From Chloroflexota bacterium (lineage in GTDB: Bacteria > Chloroflexota > Anaerolineae > 4572-78 > J111): a stretch of DNA of 64,000 nucleotides. Of the stretch, positions 45,901-54,826 are shown piece by piece. Location of the stretch: assembly GCA_016860845.1 (NCBI GenBank), contig BOKF01000031.1:41574-105573 (forward strand). The letters run 5' to 3'. Made by a program: the position numbers and the translations under genes. Positions within the stretch are counted from its first letter, which is position 1, and the number at the start of each line of letters is the position of its first letter. Under the pieces are notes generated by a model. The model was not told the origin of the DNA. It saw only the letters and a program-made list of their open reading frames with translations, and searched no databases.

Positions 45901-45921
45901 TTTGTGCGTATCGTTAGTTAG
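42913..45921 (+). CDS. TadG-like protein with a VWA domain split by a 500-residue insertion
   Basis: This encodes 1,002 residues. The Tad-type N-terminus KGQSIIIFTFAFIGLIAMLG then LALDLGLVYIEKVKVNRTAD is the TadG pattern. A VWA domain begins VVVVFDISGSMED (MIDAS DxSxS at residues 238-242). About 500 residues later it resumes with FDQLGIVAFSAS (about 768), then RVIILMTDGS (about 880) and a closing LYTIGIGGG. The insert contains Gly/Asn/Cys-rich stretches and a carbohydrate-module-like part (ATFRLYQGSAGYMVDKIIFT). TadG proteins with VWA are known; an insertion of this size is not usual. It is part of the tad operon. Confidence 0.82.
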   Translation: MLRKFLLQLKARHLQALREQKGQSIIIFTFAFIGLIAMLGLALDLGLVYIEKVKVNRTADAATLAAVVELPYEQDTINRAIEFIQLNGYDVGVDTEILVRGCVVSDTSYLDARGVTHVYDVPPAGGTDTPQNVGEPGFTNPMTRTTLITGAPYISATQQPPRATFVVDTGGYQSHNGDTDDDEECAANNLGTATKLRVAGRVNVNMSFMQFFGFRTVPVEDTSTAENLTSLDVVVVFDISGSMEDQTICTDCWVRTSYNPDWPNNGYFNPLPYWERWKNDANGGPNATGNQSIPNSELCTLALPRPFITNTYKYLTLEAELYSAVGGGDWGLDVRTPGNGFWSIQRGSEGNSFSTGPTSIEDSDMKNAAGDPTNQSSNVCRPNVEGGQIDCTVGNGNGGNGDNVCSSADGGVAIDCSAFIAARPMANYGQVPGNIPNLNGASYNSNCFINSGGTGSTGGDCWSNNPFNTIPGLERGPSTVPYVEYDFTPTWTQTTHIWLRVIGGGAEAYTWAGSSPDQILPDLNAGGVGNNITPWRKVIYWQVDTGTIFQRKDNVNDDYSNSPNENTNSNDTEHVQRYDRWNANRSPGGSWRWIKLGSTTTVSGTQATFRLYQGSAGYMVDKIIFTNDPNGNTPEGGNKITNVANIPAALRRKADGTIQTTGFGNNPPDNAWRDSLGPPASPGSASREACNKCNPAYGYTVTSADCTCKKNGGEAGYGTGAGCTFVSTVTPTNQLQQEVLYGLYSGNQPIRSAQEAVKRFARKLDPKFDQLGIVAFSASTSNTADRRAKLQCLTWATTQLGNPARCYDPGLGTPLEYTNIFSAVEKQWPTGNTNISLGMREGLEELGIMTPGNPTTVNSGTCTAAANDGNACDRRGAARRVIILMTDGSPNDNPGSCAPGGGGRPDLWDGLLGTENEDFECAMYFAFLASQANVTLYTIGIGGGANRDLLTAMATGTDPRSGGEPFTHFVGKGGQYFPAAKPSDLDLIFDQILSNIFVRIVS

Positions 45922-45950
45922 TACCTGCCAGGTAAGAAAGGAACCGAACT

Positions 45951-47300
45951 ATGAAAAGGCTGTTTTATCGGCTCAGGCTAAAGGCGCAACAGGGCCAGAG
46001 TCTGGTTGAAATGGCGATCACCGCCCCTATTCTGATCTTTTTGCTCCTGGGTGTGTTCGAGGTGGGCTGGGCGTTGCGCGGCTACCTGGTGTTGACCAAT
46101 GTCAACCGGGAGATTACCCGCTTTGCCATCCGGCCGGGCTACCTCGACTACTCGATTAAGAATAACACCATCACTTCGGCGACGACGGTGGGTTATTCTG
46201 ACGTGCTGTCTTATGTATACACCACGCTGTCAGATCAACTGGCGCTCGAATTTAACACCGGGCAAACGGCCACGCTCATCATCTCGCATATCGTCGCCGA
46301 TACCGGCTTGCCCTGTGCCCTTGACGCCAACGGCCGCCTGCCGGCCAATTGTGACTGTAGCCGCTTTGTCACCGATCCCAACTACTACATAAACGGCACC
46401 AACGTTCTCACCTTTGATGACTTGATTCTTCACCCAGGGCTGCCCGGTTATCAATACTTTTATGCCTACACTTTCCCCATGACCAGCACGTACCGCACTA
46501 AAATTAATTATGCGGCCGAGGCGGCCGAGCTGGCCCGCCAGAACAACAAGTTCAACTGCGAGCTGATGAAGAAAAGCGGCGGCACCCTGCCGGCGGCCAA
46601 CAATGTCATCATCACCGAGATGTATTACAACCAGCCGCAGTTGTTCGGCTTCCCCATCATTGCCAACCCCTACACCAACCCGGTGCCGATGTACGCCCAC
46701 ACGGCCATGCGCATGATCGTCGCCTCCCGCAGCGGTGAGAACACGGACACGGTTGGGCCGGTGTGTGAAGCTTATCCGATTACGTTTCCGCAGAGCACGT
46801 TTGGGGCTAACCCGGGGAATTATCCCAGTGCTATTGCTCAAGATATTGATATCTGGGAGGGTACTTCGCCGGGTAACTTCGGCTGGATTACCTGGAATCC
46901 TGACCCCAGCAACAATAACACGAATTACCTGGAGGATGAGCTACAATATCCCCGGATGTCCTTGAACGATTTTACTGAGGTTGCCGATGCCAGTTACGGC
47001 TGTGTTAGCACAGACCATAATTTAAGCCTTGACGACTGTGTCTCATCCAGTACGGGGGTAATGAACTCTAATGATGTAAGGGATCTTCTCCTGTCGTTGG
47101 TCGGTAAAACCATCCTGATCCCGGTTTTTGACGCCAGTTTAGGCTCGGGGCAAAACACCTATTATCATATCAGTCATTTTGCCAGGGTTCAGATAAATAA
47201 TTTCTGTCTATCGGCTGGCGGCGCCCAGTGCGATGGGCAAAACAAGAATAAGATAGACGCCACCTTCCTGGGTTACGATGACACGGCTTGCTCAAACTAA
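45951..47300 (+). CDS. TadE-like pilus assembly protein
   Basis: This encodes 449 residues, ATG with AAAGGA 9 bases upstream. The N-terminal QQGQSLVEMAITAPILIFLL then LGVFEVGWALRGYLVLTNVN is the TadE signature with one helix. The rest is extracytoplasmic, Cys-containing and beta-rich, longer than typical TadE but much shorter than the 36512 gene. It is the third Tad-type membrane-anchored protein of this locus. It probably assembles at or on the pilus; which one acts as TadE, TadF or TadG cannot be separated by sequence alone. Confidence 0.8.
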   Translation: MKRLFYRLRLKAQQGQSLVEMAITAPILIFLLLGVFEVGWALRGYLVLTNVNREITRFAIRPGYLDYSIKNNTITSATTVGYSDVLSYVYTTLSDQLALEFNTGQTATLIISHIVADTGLPCALDANGRLPANCDCSRFVTDPNYYINGTNVLTFDDLILHPGLPGYQYFYAYTFPMTSTYRTKINYAAEAAELARQNNKFNCELMKKSGGTLPAANNVIITEMYYNQPQLFGFPIIANPYTNPVPMYAHTAMRMIVASRSGENTDTVGPVCEAYPITFPQSTFGANPGNYPSAIAQDIDIWEGTSPGNFGWITWNPDPSNNNTNYLEDELQYPRMSLNDFTEVADASYGCVSTDHNLSLDDCVSSSTGVMNSNDVRDLLLSLVGKTILIPVFDASLGSGQNTYYHISHFARVQINNFCLSAGGAQCDGQNKNKIDATFLGYDDTACSN

Positions 47301-47320
47301 TAGCCCTCTTTCCAAACCCT

Positions 47321-47353
47321 ATCTCGTTCCCAAACTTAGTTTGGGAACGAGAT
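47321..47353. repeat. Perfect CTCGTTCCCAAAC hairpin
   Basis: ATCTCGTTCCCAAAC and its exact complement flank TTA: a 15-bp stem. An imperfect further copy (CAGTTTGGGAGCAAG) follows. No T-run. CTCGTTCCCA hairpins are widespread dispersed repeats as I recall; another trace stands at about 16028. Confidence 0.65.
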
Positions 47354-47423
47354 AGTAAACTCAGTTTGGGAGCAAGATTGGCAACCGCACTTCTTTTTAT
47401 GTAAACTCAAATTTTTCCTCATC

Positions 47424-47451
47424 TTGACTTTTTCCCACAAAATGGTATGAT
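47424..47451 (+). promoter_or_regulatory. Promoter of cpaB
   Basis: TTGACT (47424-47429) and TATGAT (47446-47451) with 16 bp between. It would give the downstream pilus-motor genes their own transcript. Confidence 0.5.
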
Positions 47452-47501
47452 TAATGTGCTAGCGTCCTTTCGTCTCAATTTGTCGAAAGGGAGAGTTTAA
47501 T

Positions 47502-48584
47502 ATGCAACGTGGCAGACTGCTGATCATACTCGGCATCATTCTGGGTCTGGCAACAGTGGGCGCGGTCGCCTTCCTTTTCCTGGGGGGGGGCGGGATCGTC
47601 CCGGAAGAGCCGACCCCCACGCCAACGGTTGGCGTCGCGCCGGAAGGAACAGAGGGGGGGATTCCGACCACCCAGGTGATTGTAGCCTTGCAGCCTATCG
47701 GCCGCGGCTCTGAATTTGTGGCCGGTTCGATTGGCCGCCGTGACTGGCCGGCCAACAACGTGCCGCCGGATATCATCGCCGATGAAGCCGAAACTATCGG
47801 CAAGGTCGCTAAAACCGATATTGTGCAGGGCCAGGTGATTGTGCGCAGTATGCTGGTGGATGTTTTTGGCGCGGGCGAAGCTTCGTTCCAAATTCCATCA
47901 GGGCGGGTGGCGGTCGCTTATCCCATCAACCGCCAAAAAAGCGTGTCTTATGCTGTCCAGCCCGGCGATTATGTGGATATTTTGGTAACGGCCTTCTTCG
48001 TGGATGTGGACGAAGAATTCCAGACCACTTTGCCCAACAAGCTCAGCTTTCTGGTGCCGGAGCTGGACTCGGAAGGGAATCCAACCGGTCTCTTTACCCT
48101 GAGCACGCAGATTGACGAGGGGCGCTTTGTGGTTGCTTCGGAGGATATCCCGGCCATTGTATTTGCCCGCGAACCCCAGGTTCCGCGCCGGGTTGCGCAG
48201 CTAACGGTTCAGGCGGCCAAAGTCATTCGGGTTGGCCCCTGGATTGAACCGCCGCCCCCGCCGCCCCCGGCTGAAGGCGAGCAAGTGGCTACGCCAACGC
48301 CGCCTTTACCGGATATAGTGACCCTGGCCGTAACACCCCAGGATGCCCTGGTTTTATTGTGGCTGCGCCAGAGTCAAATTTACAGCGAAATGGCCCTGCG
48401 GGCGGCCGGCGAAGAAAATGCGGACCATCTGACCGAAGCGGTTACTTTGCAGTACATGCTGACCCGCTTCAATATTGCCGTACCGCCCAAGATCGAGTTT
48501 ATTATGCAGCCGTCGCCCTTTGAGTCTGCCGGCGAGATTCAGTTGCTCAATACGCCGACACCTATACCTCCACCCAGCGAATAA
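47502..48584 (+). CDS. cpaB: CpaB/RcpC, Flp pilus assembly protein
   Basis: This encodes 360 residues. N-terminal helix (LLIILGIILGLATVGAVAFL), Pro/Thr linker, then an SAF domain (residues about 55-115: VIVALQPIGRGSEFVAGSIG) and the RcpC/CpaB body (SGRVAVAYPINRQKSVSYAV QPGDYVDIL). The C-terminus is Pro-rich. GGGAG precedes the ATG. CpaB normally works with the outer-membrane secretin CpaC; none is present here, in line with a single-membrane envelope, so this CpaB probably acts at the cell wall. Confidence 0.9.
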   Translation: MQRGRLLIILGIILGLATVGAVAFLFLGGGGIVPEEPTPTPTVGVAPEGTEGGIPTTQVIVALQPIGRGSEFVAGSIGRRDWPANNVPPDIIADEAETIGKVAKTDIVQGQVIVRSMLVDVFGAGEASFQIPSGRVAVAYPINRQKSVSYAVQPGDYVDILVTAFFVDVDEEFQTTLPNKLSFLVPELDSEGNPTGLFTLSTQIDEGRFVVASEDIPAIVFAREPQVPRRVAQLTVQAAKVIRVGPWIEPPPPPPPAEGEQVATPTPPLPDIVTLAVTPQDALVLLWLRQSQIYSEMALRAAGEENADHLTEAVTLQYMLTRFNIAVPPKIEFIMQPSPFESAGEIQLLNTPTPIPPPSE

Positions 48585-48740
48585 TGAGCGAGCGGGGCCT
48601 GGGTTGAATATCTAACTTGGGCGAAGGATAACAAATCGTGATTGGTTATAGCACGTTGTCTCTTAAAAAAAATTAAGAGACATTTGTGCTTTAGATTTGC
48701 CACGTCATCATAATTCATCATCTGCCGTGAACTCTGGATA

Positions 48741-48785
48741 ACTCTCCTGAAAAAAGGTCAACCACCCCTATCTTTTCAGGAGAGT
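48741..48785. other. 13-bp stem hairpin before cpaE
   Basis: ACTCTCCTGAAAA (48741-48753) and TTTTCAGGAGAGT (48773-48785) pair perfectly around a 19-base loop, about 65 bases before the cpaE start. Role unknown: leader structure or repeat. Confidence 0.5.
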
Positions 48786-48849
48786 AATAAGTCAAAATTA
48801 GCAAACCCAAAATAAACCAGTTCATTATTCTACCTCAGGATAAAAATCT

Positions 48850-50130
48850 ATGTCAGGATCGGTCATGCCAGCGGCAAATGCTCCCGGAGATAAAGAAAAA
48901 ATCCGCCTGTTGATTGTGGATGATATTCCCGAAACCCGAGAAAATCTCCGCAAACTCCTCTTCTTTGAGTCCGACATTGATGTGGTTGGAGCGGCGACCA
49001 ATGGCGAAGAAGGGATTCAGATGGCTGTAGAATTACAGCCGGATATCGTCCTGATGGACATCAACATGCCGGGGGTGGATGGTATCACCGCCAGCGAAAG
49101 AATCTCGCAGCAGGTTCCCTTTTGCCAGATTATCATGATGTCGGTGCAGGGAGAGGCGGATTACCTGCGCCGCTCCATGCTGGCCGGGGCCAGAGAATTT
49201 CTGATCAAACCTTTCTCCAGCGATGAACTGGTGAGCAGCATCCGCCGGGTTTATCAATTGGGCGCGACTCGCCGCCAGGCTATGCCGGTTATGACCCAGG
49301 CCCCAACCGGCGCAGGGGCCGCAGCGGCGGCAACCCCGCAAGAGAAGGGCAAAATTGTGACGGTATTCAGCGCCAAAGGGGGCGTGGGGTGCAGCACTAT
49401 TGCCGTAAATGTGGCAATAGCCTTGCAGCAAAACGCGGCCAGCAAAGTGGCCTTGGTTGATACCAGTCTCCAATTTGGCGATGTCGGCGTTTTGCTGAAT
49501 TTGTACGCCAGCCGGACAATTGCAGATTTGGTATCTCATATAGATGAATTGGATAATGAACTGATTAACGACATTTTCATTGCTCATAGCTCGGGGATCA
49601 AAGCTTTGCTGGCCCCACCCCGCCCGGAAGTGGCCGATACGGTCACACCGGCATTGGTGACGGATGTCCTGGAACGCCTGCGGACCATGTTTGATATCAT
49701 CATCGTGGATACCAGCAGCGTCCTGGACGACCTGGTTTTGAGTGTTATGGACATATCTGATAAAATAATAGTGGTAACTACCCCGGAAATACCGGCTATC
49801 AAGAATGCTAAACTGTTGTTCGAAGTGACCGAAGCGTTGGAGTACGAACGGGAGCGGATCATGTTTATCCTCAATAAAGTGGATAAACGAATTAATATCC
49901 GGGCTGAAGATATTGAGGCTAATATCAAGTACAAACTTGAAGCGCAACTCCCCCTCGATGAACGCTCAGTGACGACGGCCGTGAACCAGGGTGTTCCCTA
50001 TGTTTTGGGTGATAAAAACAGCCTGCTAACTCAGGCGACGGTGGCCTTAAGCAACCATTTGGTAAAATCGTTGAGTCCGGCGAGTCAAAAAGTAGAGACT
50101 CCGGTCCGCACCGGTTTTTTTGGTAGATAA
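48850..50130 (+). CDS. cpaE: CpaE/TadZ-like protein: receiver domain plus ParA/MinD-type ATPase
   Basis: This encodes 426 residues. The N-terminal receiver domain keeps real phosphorylation residues (LLIVDDIPE, phosphoacceptor in VLMDINMPGVDG, LIKPFSS), whereas many CpaE receivers are degenerate. The C-terminal ATPase has the deviant Walker A FSAKGGVGCSTIAVNVA, VALVDTSLQFGDVGV and DIIIVDTSSV. CpaE/TadZ localises the pilus machine. The intact receiver suggests control by a histidine kinase; the kinases at 33398 and 35160 are candidates by proximity only. Confidence 0.9.
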   Translation: MSGSVMPAANAPGDKEKIRLLIVDDIPETRENLRKLLFFESDIDVVGAATNGEEGIQMAVELQPDIVLMDINMPGVDGITASERISQQVPFCQIIMMSVQGEADYLRRSMLAGAREFLIKPFSSDELVSSIRRVYQLGATRRQAMPVMTQAPTGAGAAAAATPQEKGKIVTVFSAKGGVGCSTIAVNVAIALQQNAASKVALVDTSLQFGDVGVLLNLYASRTIADLVSHIDELDNELINDIFIAHSSGIKALLAPPRPEVADTVTPALVTDVLERLRTMFDIIIVDTSSVLDDLVLSVMDISDKIIVVTTPEIPAIKNAKLLFEVTEALEYERERIMFILNKVDKRINIRAEDIEANIKYKLEAQLPLDERSVTTAVNQGVPYVLGDKNSLLTQATVALSNHLVKSLSPASQKVETPVRTGFFGR

Positions 50131-50179
50131 GCCGGTGCAGTTTTAAAATTTCAACTATTAGGTTTTAGGGAAAAAAGAC

Positions 50180-51583
50180 ATGTCCTTATTAAAACGTATT
50201 GAGCGAAGTCAACAACCAGGTGAAGGCGAATCGAAACCAAGTGGCGGCGGCTTGGGCAGCGCGATGCGGCCCAGGGTTCCCGAACAGCAGGCCCGGCGCG
50301 CTCCGGCGGCAGCCCATGTTCGCGATGCTTTTAAGGATTTAAAAGAACGGATTCAAGACAAGCTGGTGGCAGAGTTGGATCCGGCTATGGATGTCTCCCG
50401 GACCGATGAGGTGCGGCGGACTATTCAGGATATGTTTGAGCAAATCCTGGCCCAAGAGAACATTATTCTCAGCCGGTCTGAACGTGAGCGTTTATTTGAA
50501 GGGATCGTTGCTGAAATTCTTGGGTTTGGGCCATTGGAAGTTTTACTGGCGGACGAAAATGTCAGCGAAATTATGGTTAACGGCCCGGAAAAAGTTTTTG
50601 TTGAACGTAAAGGGAAATTGACCAAAACGAACATCATCTTTGAAAGTAATGAGCATGTCATGAAGGTGATTGATCGGATTGTTTCACCCCTGGGTCGCCG
50701 GATTGACGAAAGCTCACCCTATGTGGATGCTCGCTTGCCCGATGGTTCCCGTGTCAATGCGATCATTCCACCGTTGGCTCTCAATGGGCCAACGCTGACC
50801 ATCCGTAAGTTTGAAAAAGACCCCCTGACGATTGATGACCTCATCCGCTTTGGTTCTATGTCGCCTGAAACAGCAGAGTTTCTGAAAGCTTGCGTTAAGG
50901 CTCGCTTGAATATTGTAGTCTCTGGCGGTACCGGCTCAGGCAAAACGACCCTGTTGAACGTGCTGTCCTCATTTATTCCTAATGACGAGCGCATTATCAC
51001 GGTTGAAAACGCGGCTGAGCTGCAACTGCGTCAGGAACACGTGGTTACATTGGAATCTCGCCCGCCTAACATTGAAGGTAAAGGGGAAGTGACGATTCGG
51101 GATTTGGTGATCAACACTTTGCGCATGCGCCCCGACCGGATTGTGGTTGGGGAGTGTCGTGGCGGCGAAACCCTGGATATGCTTCAAGCCATGAATACCG
51201 GTCACGACGGCAGCTTGACTACTGCCCACGCCAATACACCCCGTGATATGCTGTCGCGTTTGGAAACGATGTGTTTGATGGCGGGAATGGATTTGCCGGT
51301 CCGGGCTATCCGCGAGCAAGTTGCCTCGGCGGTTGATGTCATTATCCAACAGTCGCGTTTAAGAGATGGAAGCCGTAAGATCGTTAACGTGACGGAAGTT
51401 CAGGGCATGGAAGGTGACGTCATTGTGATGTCTGATATTTTTGCGTTTGAGCAGCAGGGCATTGAGAACGGCAAAATTGTAGGGCGGCTCAAGCCAACCG
51501 GCATTCGGCCCAAGTTTTACGAACGAATTGAGGCGGCCGGAATCGTGCTGCCGCCCAATATCTTTGGGGCTAGTTTTAGGTAA
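50180..51583 (+). CDS. cpaF: CpaF/TadA, pilus secretion ATPase
   Basis: This is the hexameric motor ATPase of the Tad system, 467 residues. The N-terminal domain holds [20 protein letters not shown]; Walker A is [15 protein letters not shown] (about 247-261), the Asp box lies in [15 protein letters not shown], Walker B is [14 protein letters not shown] and the His box is TAHANTPRD. The C-terminal helices end [13 protein letters not shown], typical for the family. It follows cpaE by 49 bases and is followed by tadB and tadC, the normal order. Confidence 0.96.
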   Translation: MSLLKRIERSQQPGEGESKPSGGGLGSAMRPRVPEQQARRAPAAAHVRDAFKDLKERIQDKLVAELDPAMDVSRTDEVRRTIQDMFEQILAQENIILSRSERERLFEGIVAEILGFGPLEVLLADENVSEIMVNGPEKVFVERKGKLTKTNIIFESNEHVMKVIDRIVSPLGRRIDESSPYVDARLPDGSRVNAIIPPLALNGPTLTIRKFEKDPLTIDDLIRFGSMSPETAEFLKACVKARLNIVVSGGTGSGKTTLLNVLSSFIPNDERIITVENAAELQLRQEHVVTLESRPPNIEGKGEVTIRDLVINTLRMRPDRIVVGECRGGETLDMLQAMNTGHDGSLTTAHANTPRDMLSRLETMCLMAGMDLPVRAIREQVASAVDVIIQQSRLRDGSRKIVNVTEVQGMEGDVIVMSDIFAFEQQGIENGKIVGRLKPTGIRPKFYERIEAAGIVLPPNIFGASFR

Positions 51584-51661
51584 TATTAACGGCTTTAAGA
51601 CCTTAAAGGTCTGGAGATTGAGTAAAGAGGACAGGTTGGTTCTTTTTAACGGAGGTTCAGG

Positions 51662-52666
51662 ATGTTGATGCTTATTGTTATTGTGGGAATCATCCTAACG
51701 ATCGGCACTGTCGCCGGAGGGATCTATTTGTCGCGCAGAGGGGGGGATGCGACCCAACAACGCCTGGGCCAGTTTGTAGGCGGCGGCAGCCTTGATAGTA
51801 CTGAAGAGACGGAAGAGAAAAAGAAACCAGGGGGGACCTCGTTATTAACCCAGAACCTGGATCAGGTCCTTGAAGAGCGGGGCCTGGGCCGAAATATGGC
51901 GACTGAACTGGCCAGGGCCGACCTAAAAATAACGGTAGCCGAATTTTGGGCCTTGAATTTGATCTCGATCGTTGGGGTAACCGCTCTGGCCTGGGTCATC
52001 TATGGTGGTTTTGTAATGCCCCTTGTGGGCGTGGTGGTGGGCTTTTTTCTGCCAAAAATGTGGCTTAAAATGCGGCAAAAGGCTCGTTTGAAAAAATTCA
52101 ACGGTCAGCTTGGCGATGGGATTACCCTGATGGCTAACGGGCTGCGTTCAGGCTATTCTCTGCTACAGGCCATGGATGCGGTAGGCCGCGAAATGCCTGA
52201 GCCGATGTCAATTGAATTTAAGCGGGTAGTTCGTGAGGTTGGCCTGGGAGTTGATAACGATCGGGCCTTTGTCAATTTGCTGCGGCGTGTGCCCAGTGAT
52301 GACCTTGACTTGATGATTACTGCCATCAATGTGCAACACGAAATTGGCGGTAATTTGGCCGAAATCCTGGAAATCATCGGGTTTGTCATTCGTGAACGGG
52401 TGCGAATCAAGGGTGAAATTGCTGTTTTGACTGCCCAAGGACAGTTATCGGGCTATATTATATCAGGCTTGCCGGTGGCGTTGGGCTTGCTGTTGTATGC
52501 CATGAATCAAGCTTACATCGGCAAAATGATTTTTACTTGCGAATCATTGGGTATTCCTGATGCGAGATGCACCCAACCCTGCGGCTGGATTATGGTGGGG
52601 GCCGGTATTCTTATGATTGCCGCCGGCTTTTTTGCCATTCAAAAGATTATCCAGATTGAGGTTTGA
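51662..52666 (+). CDS. tadB: TadB, pilus assembly inner-membrane protein
   Basis: This encodes 334 residues with GGAGG before the ATG. A helix at residues 2-22, a charged cytoplasmic stretch, two helices (about 102-140), the T2SSF/GspF-type domain (GDGITLMANGLRSGYSLLQA; NVQHEIGGNLAEILE) and two C-terminal helices. It is the membrane platform with TadC on which the CpaF motor acts. Co-transcribed with cpaF and tadC. Confidence 0.93.
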   Translation: MLMLIVIVGIILTIGTVAGGIYLSRRGGDATQQRLGQFVGGGSLDSTEETEEKKKPGGTSLLTQNLDQVLEERGLGRNMATELARADLKITVAEFWALNLISIVGVTALAWVIYGGFVMPLVGVVVGFFLPKMWLKMRQKARLKKFNGQLGDGITLMANGLRSGYSLLQAMDAVGREMPEPMSIEFKRVVREVGLGVDNDRAFVNLLRRVPSDDLDLMITAINVQHEIGGNLAEILEIIGFVIRERVRIKGEIAVLTAQGQLSGYIISGLPVALGLLLYAMNQAYIGKMIFTCESLGIPDARCTQPCGWIMVGAGILMIAAGFFAIQKIIQIEV

Positions 52667-52714
52667 TCTACTCTTTTCCTGCATAGCGCCGCGTAGTTTG
52701 TCAGGAGGTTAACA

Positions 52715-53671
52715 ATGAATCTAATCATCATCGGTCTCATTGTTTTAGTCGGGATAGGGCTGACCGCCGGGTTGGTAATTTGGGGGCTACGCGCTTCATC
52801 CTCTGCGGCTGCCAGCGGTGGCGGTGACATTCAAGTCCGGCTGGAAGAGTTTGCCGGTAGAACTACCCCGCTAACCCTGGAAGAGATTGAACTTTCGCAG
52901 CCGTTTTCGCAGCGGGTGATGCGCCCCATGTTGGTTAAATTGGGTAATGCGCTTAGCCGTCTCTCGCCCTCAAAAGCGAGGGCTGAGACCGAACTGATGC
53001 TGGAGCGGGCCGGAAGGCCCTACGGCTGGGGTTCTACAGAGTTTTCGGGCTTGCGTATTTTTGTGGCCGCCATTTTTGGCGTCCTGGCCTTTTTAATTAC
53101 GATCATATCGCCCACGGCCGGCACTGCCGCCAGAATTCTTGCTCCGCTGGTAGCGGCTGCAATCGGGTTTGTGCTGCCCGTTCTCTGGATCAGGTCAAAG
53201 ATCAACAAGCGTAAAAAAGAGATCATTAAAAGTCTGCCCGATGCCATGGACCTGCTGACAATTGCTGTTGAGGCCGGGATGGGTTTCGATGGCGCCTTGC
53301 AGAAAGTAGCCGAGAAGTGGGACAATGAATTAAGCCGGGCCTTTTCTAAAGTGGTCCAGGAAATGCGCCTGGGAGTGATCCGCCGTGAGGCGCTGCGAAA
53401 CATGAGCAACAATATGGATGTGCCTGATGTGACCAGTTTTGTGGCCGCTATCATTCAAGCTGACCAACTGGGCGTCAGTATTGCCAAAATTTTGCGGGTT
53501 CAATCCGAACAAATGCGTGTTAAGCGCAGACAACGGGCGGAGGAGCAGGCCAACAAGGCGCCTATCAAAATGCTCTTCCCTATGGTTTTCTTGATCTTCC
53601 CGGCCCTTTTTGTCGTATTGTTGGGGCCGGCGGTTATCATCTTGATGGAAACATTCTGGGTAGGTCAATAA
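52715..53671 (+). CDS. tadC: TadC, pilus assembly inner-membrane protein
   Basis: This encodes 318 residues; AGGAGG lies 7 bases before the ATG. Same T2SSF plan as TadB: N-terminal helix, two central helices (LRIFVAAIFGVLAFLITIIS and the next), the domain LPDAMDLLTIAVEAGMGFDG and QADQLGVSIAKILRVQSEQM, and a C-terminal hairpin. It completes the CpaF-TadB-TadC set. No prepilin peptidase or Flp pilin gene follows in this window. Confidence 0.93.
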   Translation: MNLIIIGLIVLVGIGLTAGLVIWGLRASSSAAASGGGDIQVRLEEFAGRTTPLTLEEIELSQPFSQRVMRPMLVKLGNALSRLSPSKARAETELMLERAGRPYGWGSTEFSGLRIFVAAIFGVLAFLITIISPTAGTAARILAPLVAAAIGFVLPVLWIRSKINKRKKEIIKSLPDAMDLLTIAVEAGMGFDGALQKVAEKWDNELSRAFSKVVQEMRLGVIRREALRNMSNNMDVPDVTSFVAAIIQADQLGVSIAKILRVQSEQMRVKRRQRAEEQANKAPIKMLFPMVFLIFPALFVVLLGPAVIILMETFWVGQ

Positions 53672-53680
53672 CCAAAATCC

Positions 53681-54025
53681 ATGCGTGTCTTCAATCAGAC
53701 TCGTAATGTCCCTCTGGTGAATCAGGGTCGGGTAGCTGATACGTTTTGGCTCAGATTGCGAGGCTTGTTAGGAACTGCTTCTCTCCAAAAAGAAGAGGGG
53801 TTGATTTTAGTCGGCGAGAAAAGCATTCACACTTTCTTTATGAAATTTCCCATAGACGTGGTCTATGTTGATAAAAATTTTAAGGTTATCCGCACCGACA
53901 ACAATATGACTCCTTATCGTTTAGGTCCTTTTGTTGGTCAATCGGCTTTTGTGGTAGAAATGCCGGTGGGTAGTATTGTCAGTACAGCAACTGAGGTGGG
54001 TGATCAGCTAAAATTTGAATATTGA
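53681..54025 (+). CDS. DUF192-family protein
   Basis: This encodes 114 residues, starting 10 bases after tadC. It matches DUF192: FWLRLRGLLGTASLQKEEGL, SIHTFFMKFPIDVVYVDKNF, and a final FVVEMPVGSI...TEVGDQLKF. Family members usually carry a signal peptide; this one does not show one. Crystal structures of DUF192 are known but no activity is agreed. Its tight linkage to tadC suggests co-expression with the pilus genes. Confidence 0.85.
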   Translation: MRVFNQTRNVPLVNQGRVADTFWLRLRGLLGTASLQKEEGLILVGEKSIHTFFMKFPIDVVYVDKNFKVIRTDNNMTPYRLGPFVGQSAFVVEMPVGSIVSTATEVGDQLKFEY

Positions 54026-54082
54026 TTTTCGAGCTGTCGTCATACCTTGCTAAAACCAATCAGCCAGGTAGTGAGATAACCC

Positions 54083-54790
54083 GTGCTAACCCACATCCAA
54101 AAATCTAGCCAATCCCTGCTCGATTTATTATTTCCCCCCAGTTGTATTAGCTGCAAAGCTGCCAATAGCTGGTTGTGTCAAAATTGTCTCGATCAAATCG
54201 CCCTCATCACCCCCCCGGTTTGTGGACGTTGTGGCACGCCGATGACTCCAAACACTTCAGTTTGTAAGCAGTGCAAAAATAATCCTTTACAACACCTTGA
54301 CGGGATCAGGTCGGCCGCGCAGTTTGAAGATAACCCCATCCGGCCGGCTATTCATTTCCTCAAATATCGCAATCATAAAGCAGTTGCTTCCATCCTGGCT
54401 ACCCTCTTGGCCGCAGCCTACCTGCGCTATCAGTTAGTGGTAGACGTTCTTATGCCGGTGCCTTTACATGCCGCCCGCTTCCGCGAGCGAGGCTATAACC
54501 AAAGCGAACTGCTGGCCAGAGCCCTGGGCCAGAGGCTTAATATACCCGTGGACACCAAGTCCCTCAACCGAACCCGCGCCACCAAGTCTCAAATGACCCT
54601 GGGAGTGCATGAACGCCACCAAAATGTGGCTGAAGCTTTTGCCTGCTCCAATGTGGACTTATCAGGCCAAATAGTCCTTTTAATTGATGATGTTTGTACC
54701 ACCGGCTCAACCCTCGATGCCTGCGCCGGCGCTCTAAAAAAGAAGGGCGTTGCTGCTGTCTGGGGACTAACTCTGGCTAAAGCCCGTTAG
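54083..54790 (+). CDS. comF: ComF-family phosphoribosyltransferase-like protein
   Basis: This encodes 235 residues from a GTG. Two zinc-knuckle pairs open it (CISCKAANSWLCQNC and CGRCGTPMTPNTSVCKQC), and the phosphoribosyltransferase domain has VPLHAARFRERGYNQSELLA and the PRPP loop VLLIDDVCTTGSTLDACA. ComF is needed for DNA uptake in naturally competent bacteria; many ComF homologues are simply housekeeping. Here it lies beside a Tad pilus locus, but there are no other competence genes. Confidence 0.93.
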   Translation: MLTHIQKSSQSLLDLLFPPSCISCKAANSWLCQNCLDQIALITPPVCGRCGTPMTPNTSVCKQCKNNPLQHLDGIRSAAQFEDNPIRPAIHFLKYRNHKAVASILATLLAAAYLRYQLVVDVLMPVPLHAARFRERGYNQSELLARALGQRLNIPVDTKSLNRTRATKSQMTLGVHERHQNVAEAFACSNVDLSGQIVLLIDDVCTTGSTLDACAGALKKKGVAAVWGLTLAKAR

Positions 54791-54826
54791 GCCCAAAAAT
54801 CTAAATTTCATAGAAAGGATACGAAA

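Noticed and set aside
47321..47353. Rho-independent terminator after the TadE-like gene
   Set aside because: Strong hairpin but no T-run on either strand and a partial second copy beside it, so it is listed as a repeat.
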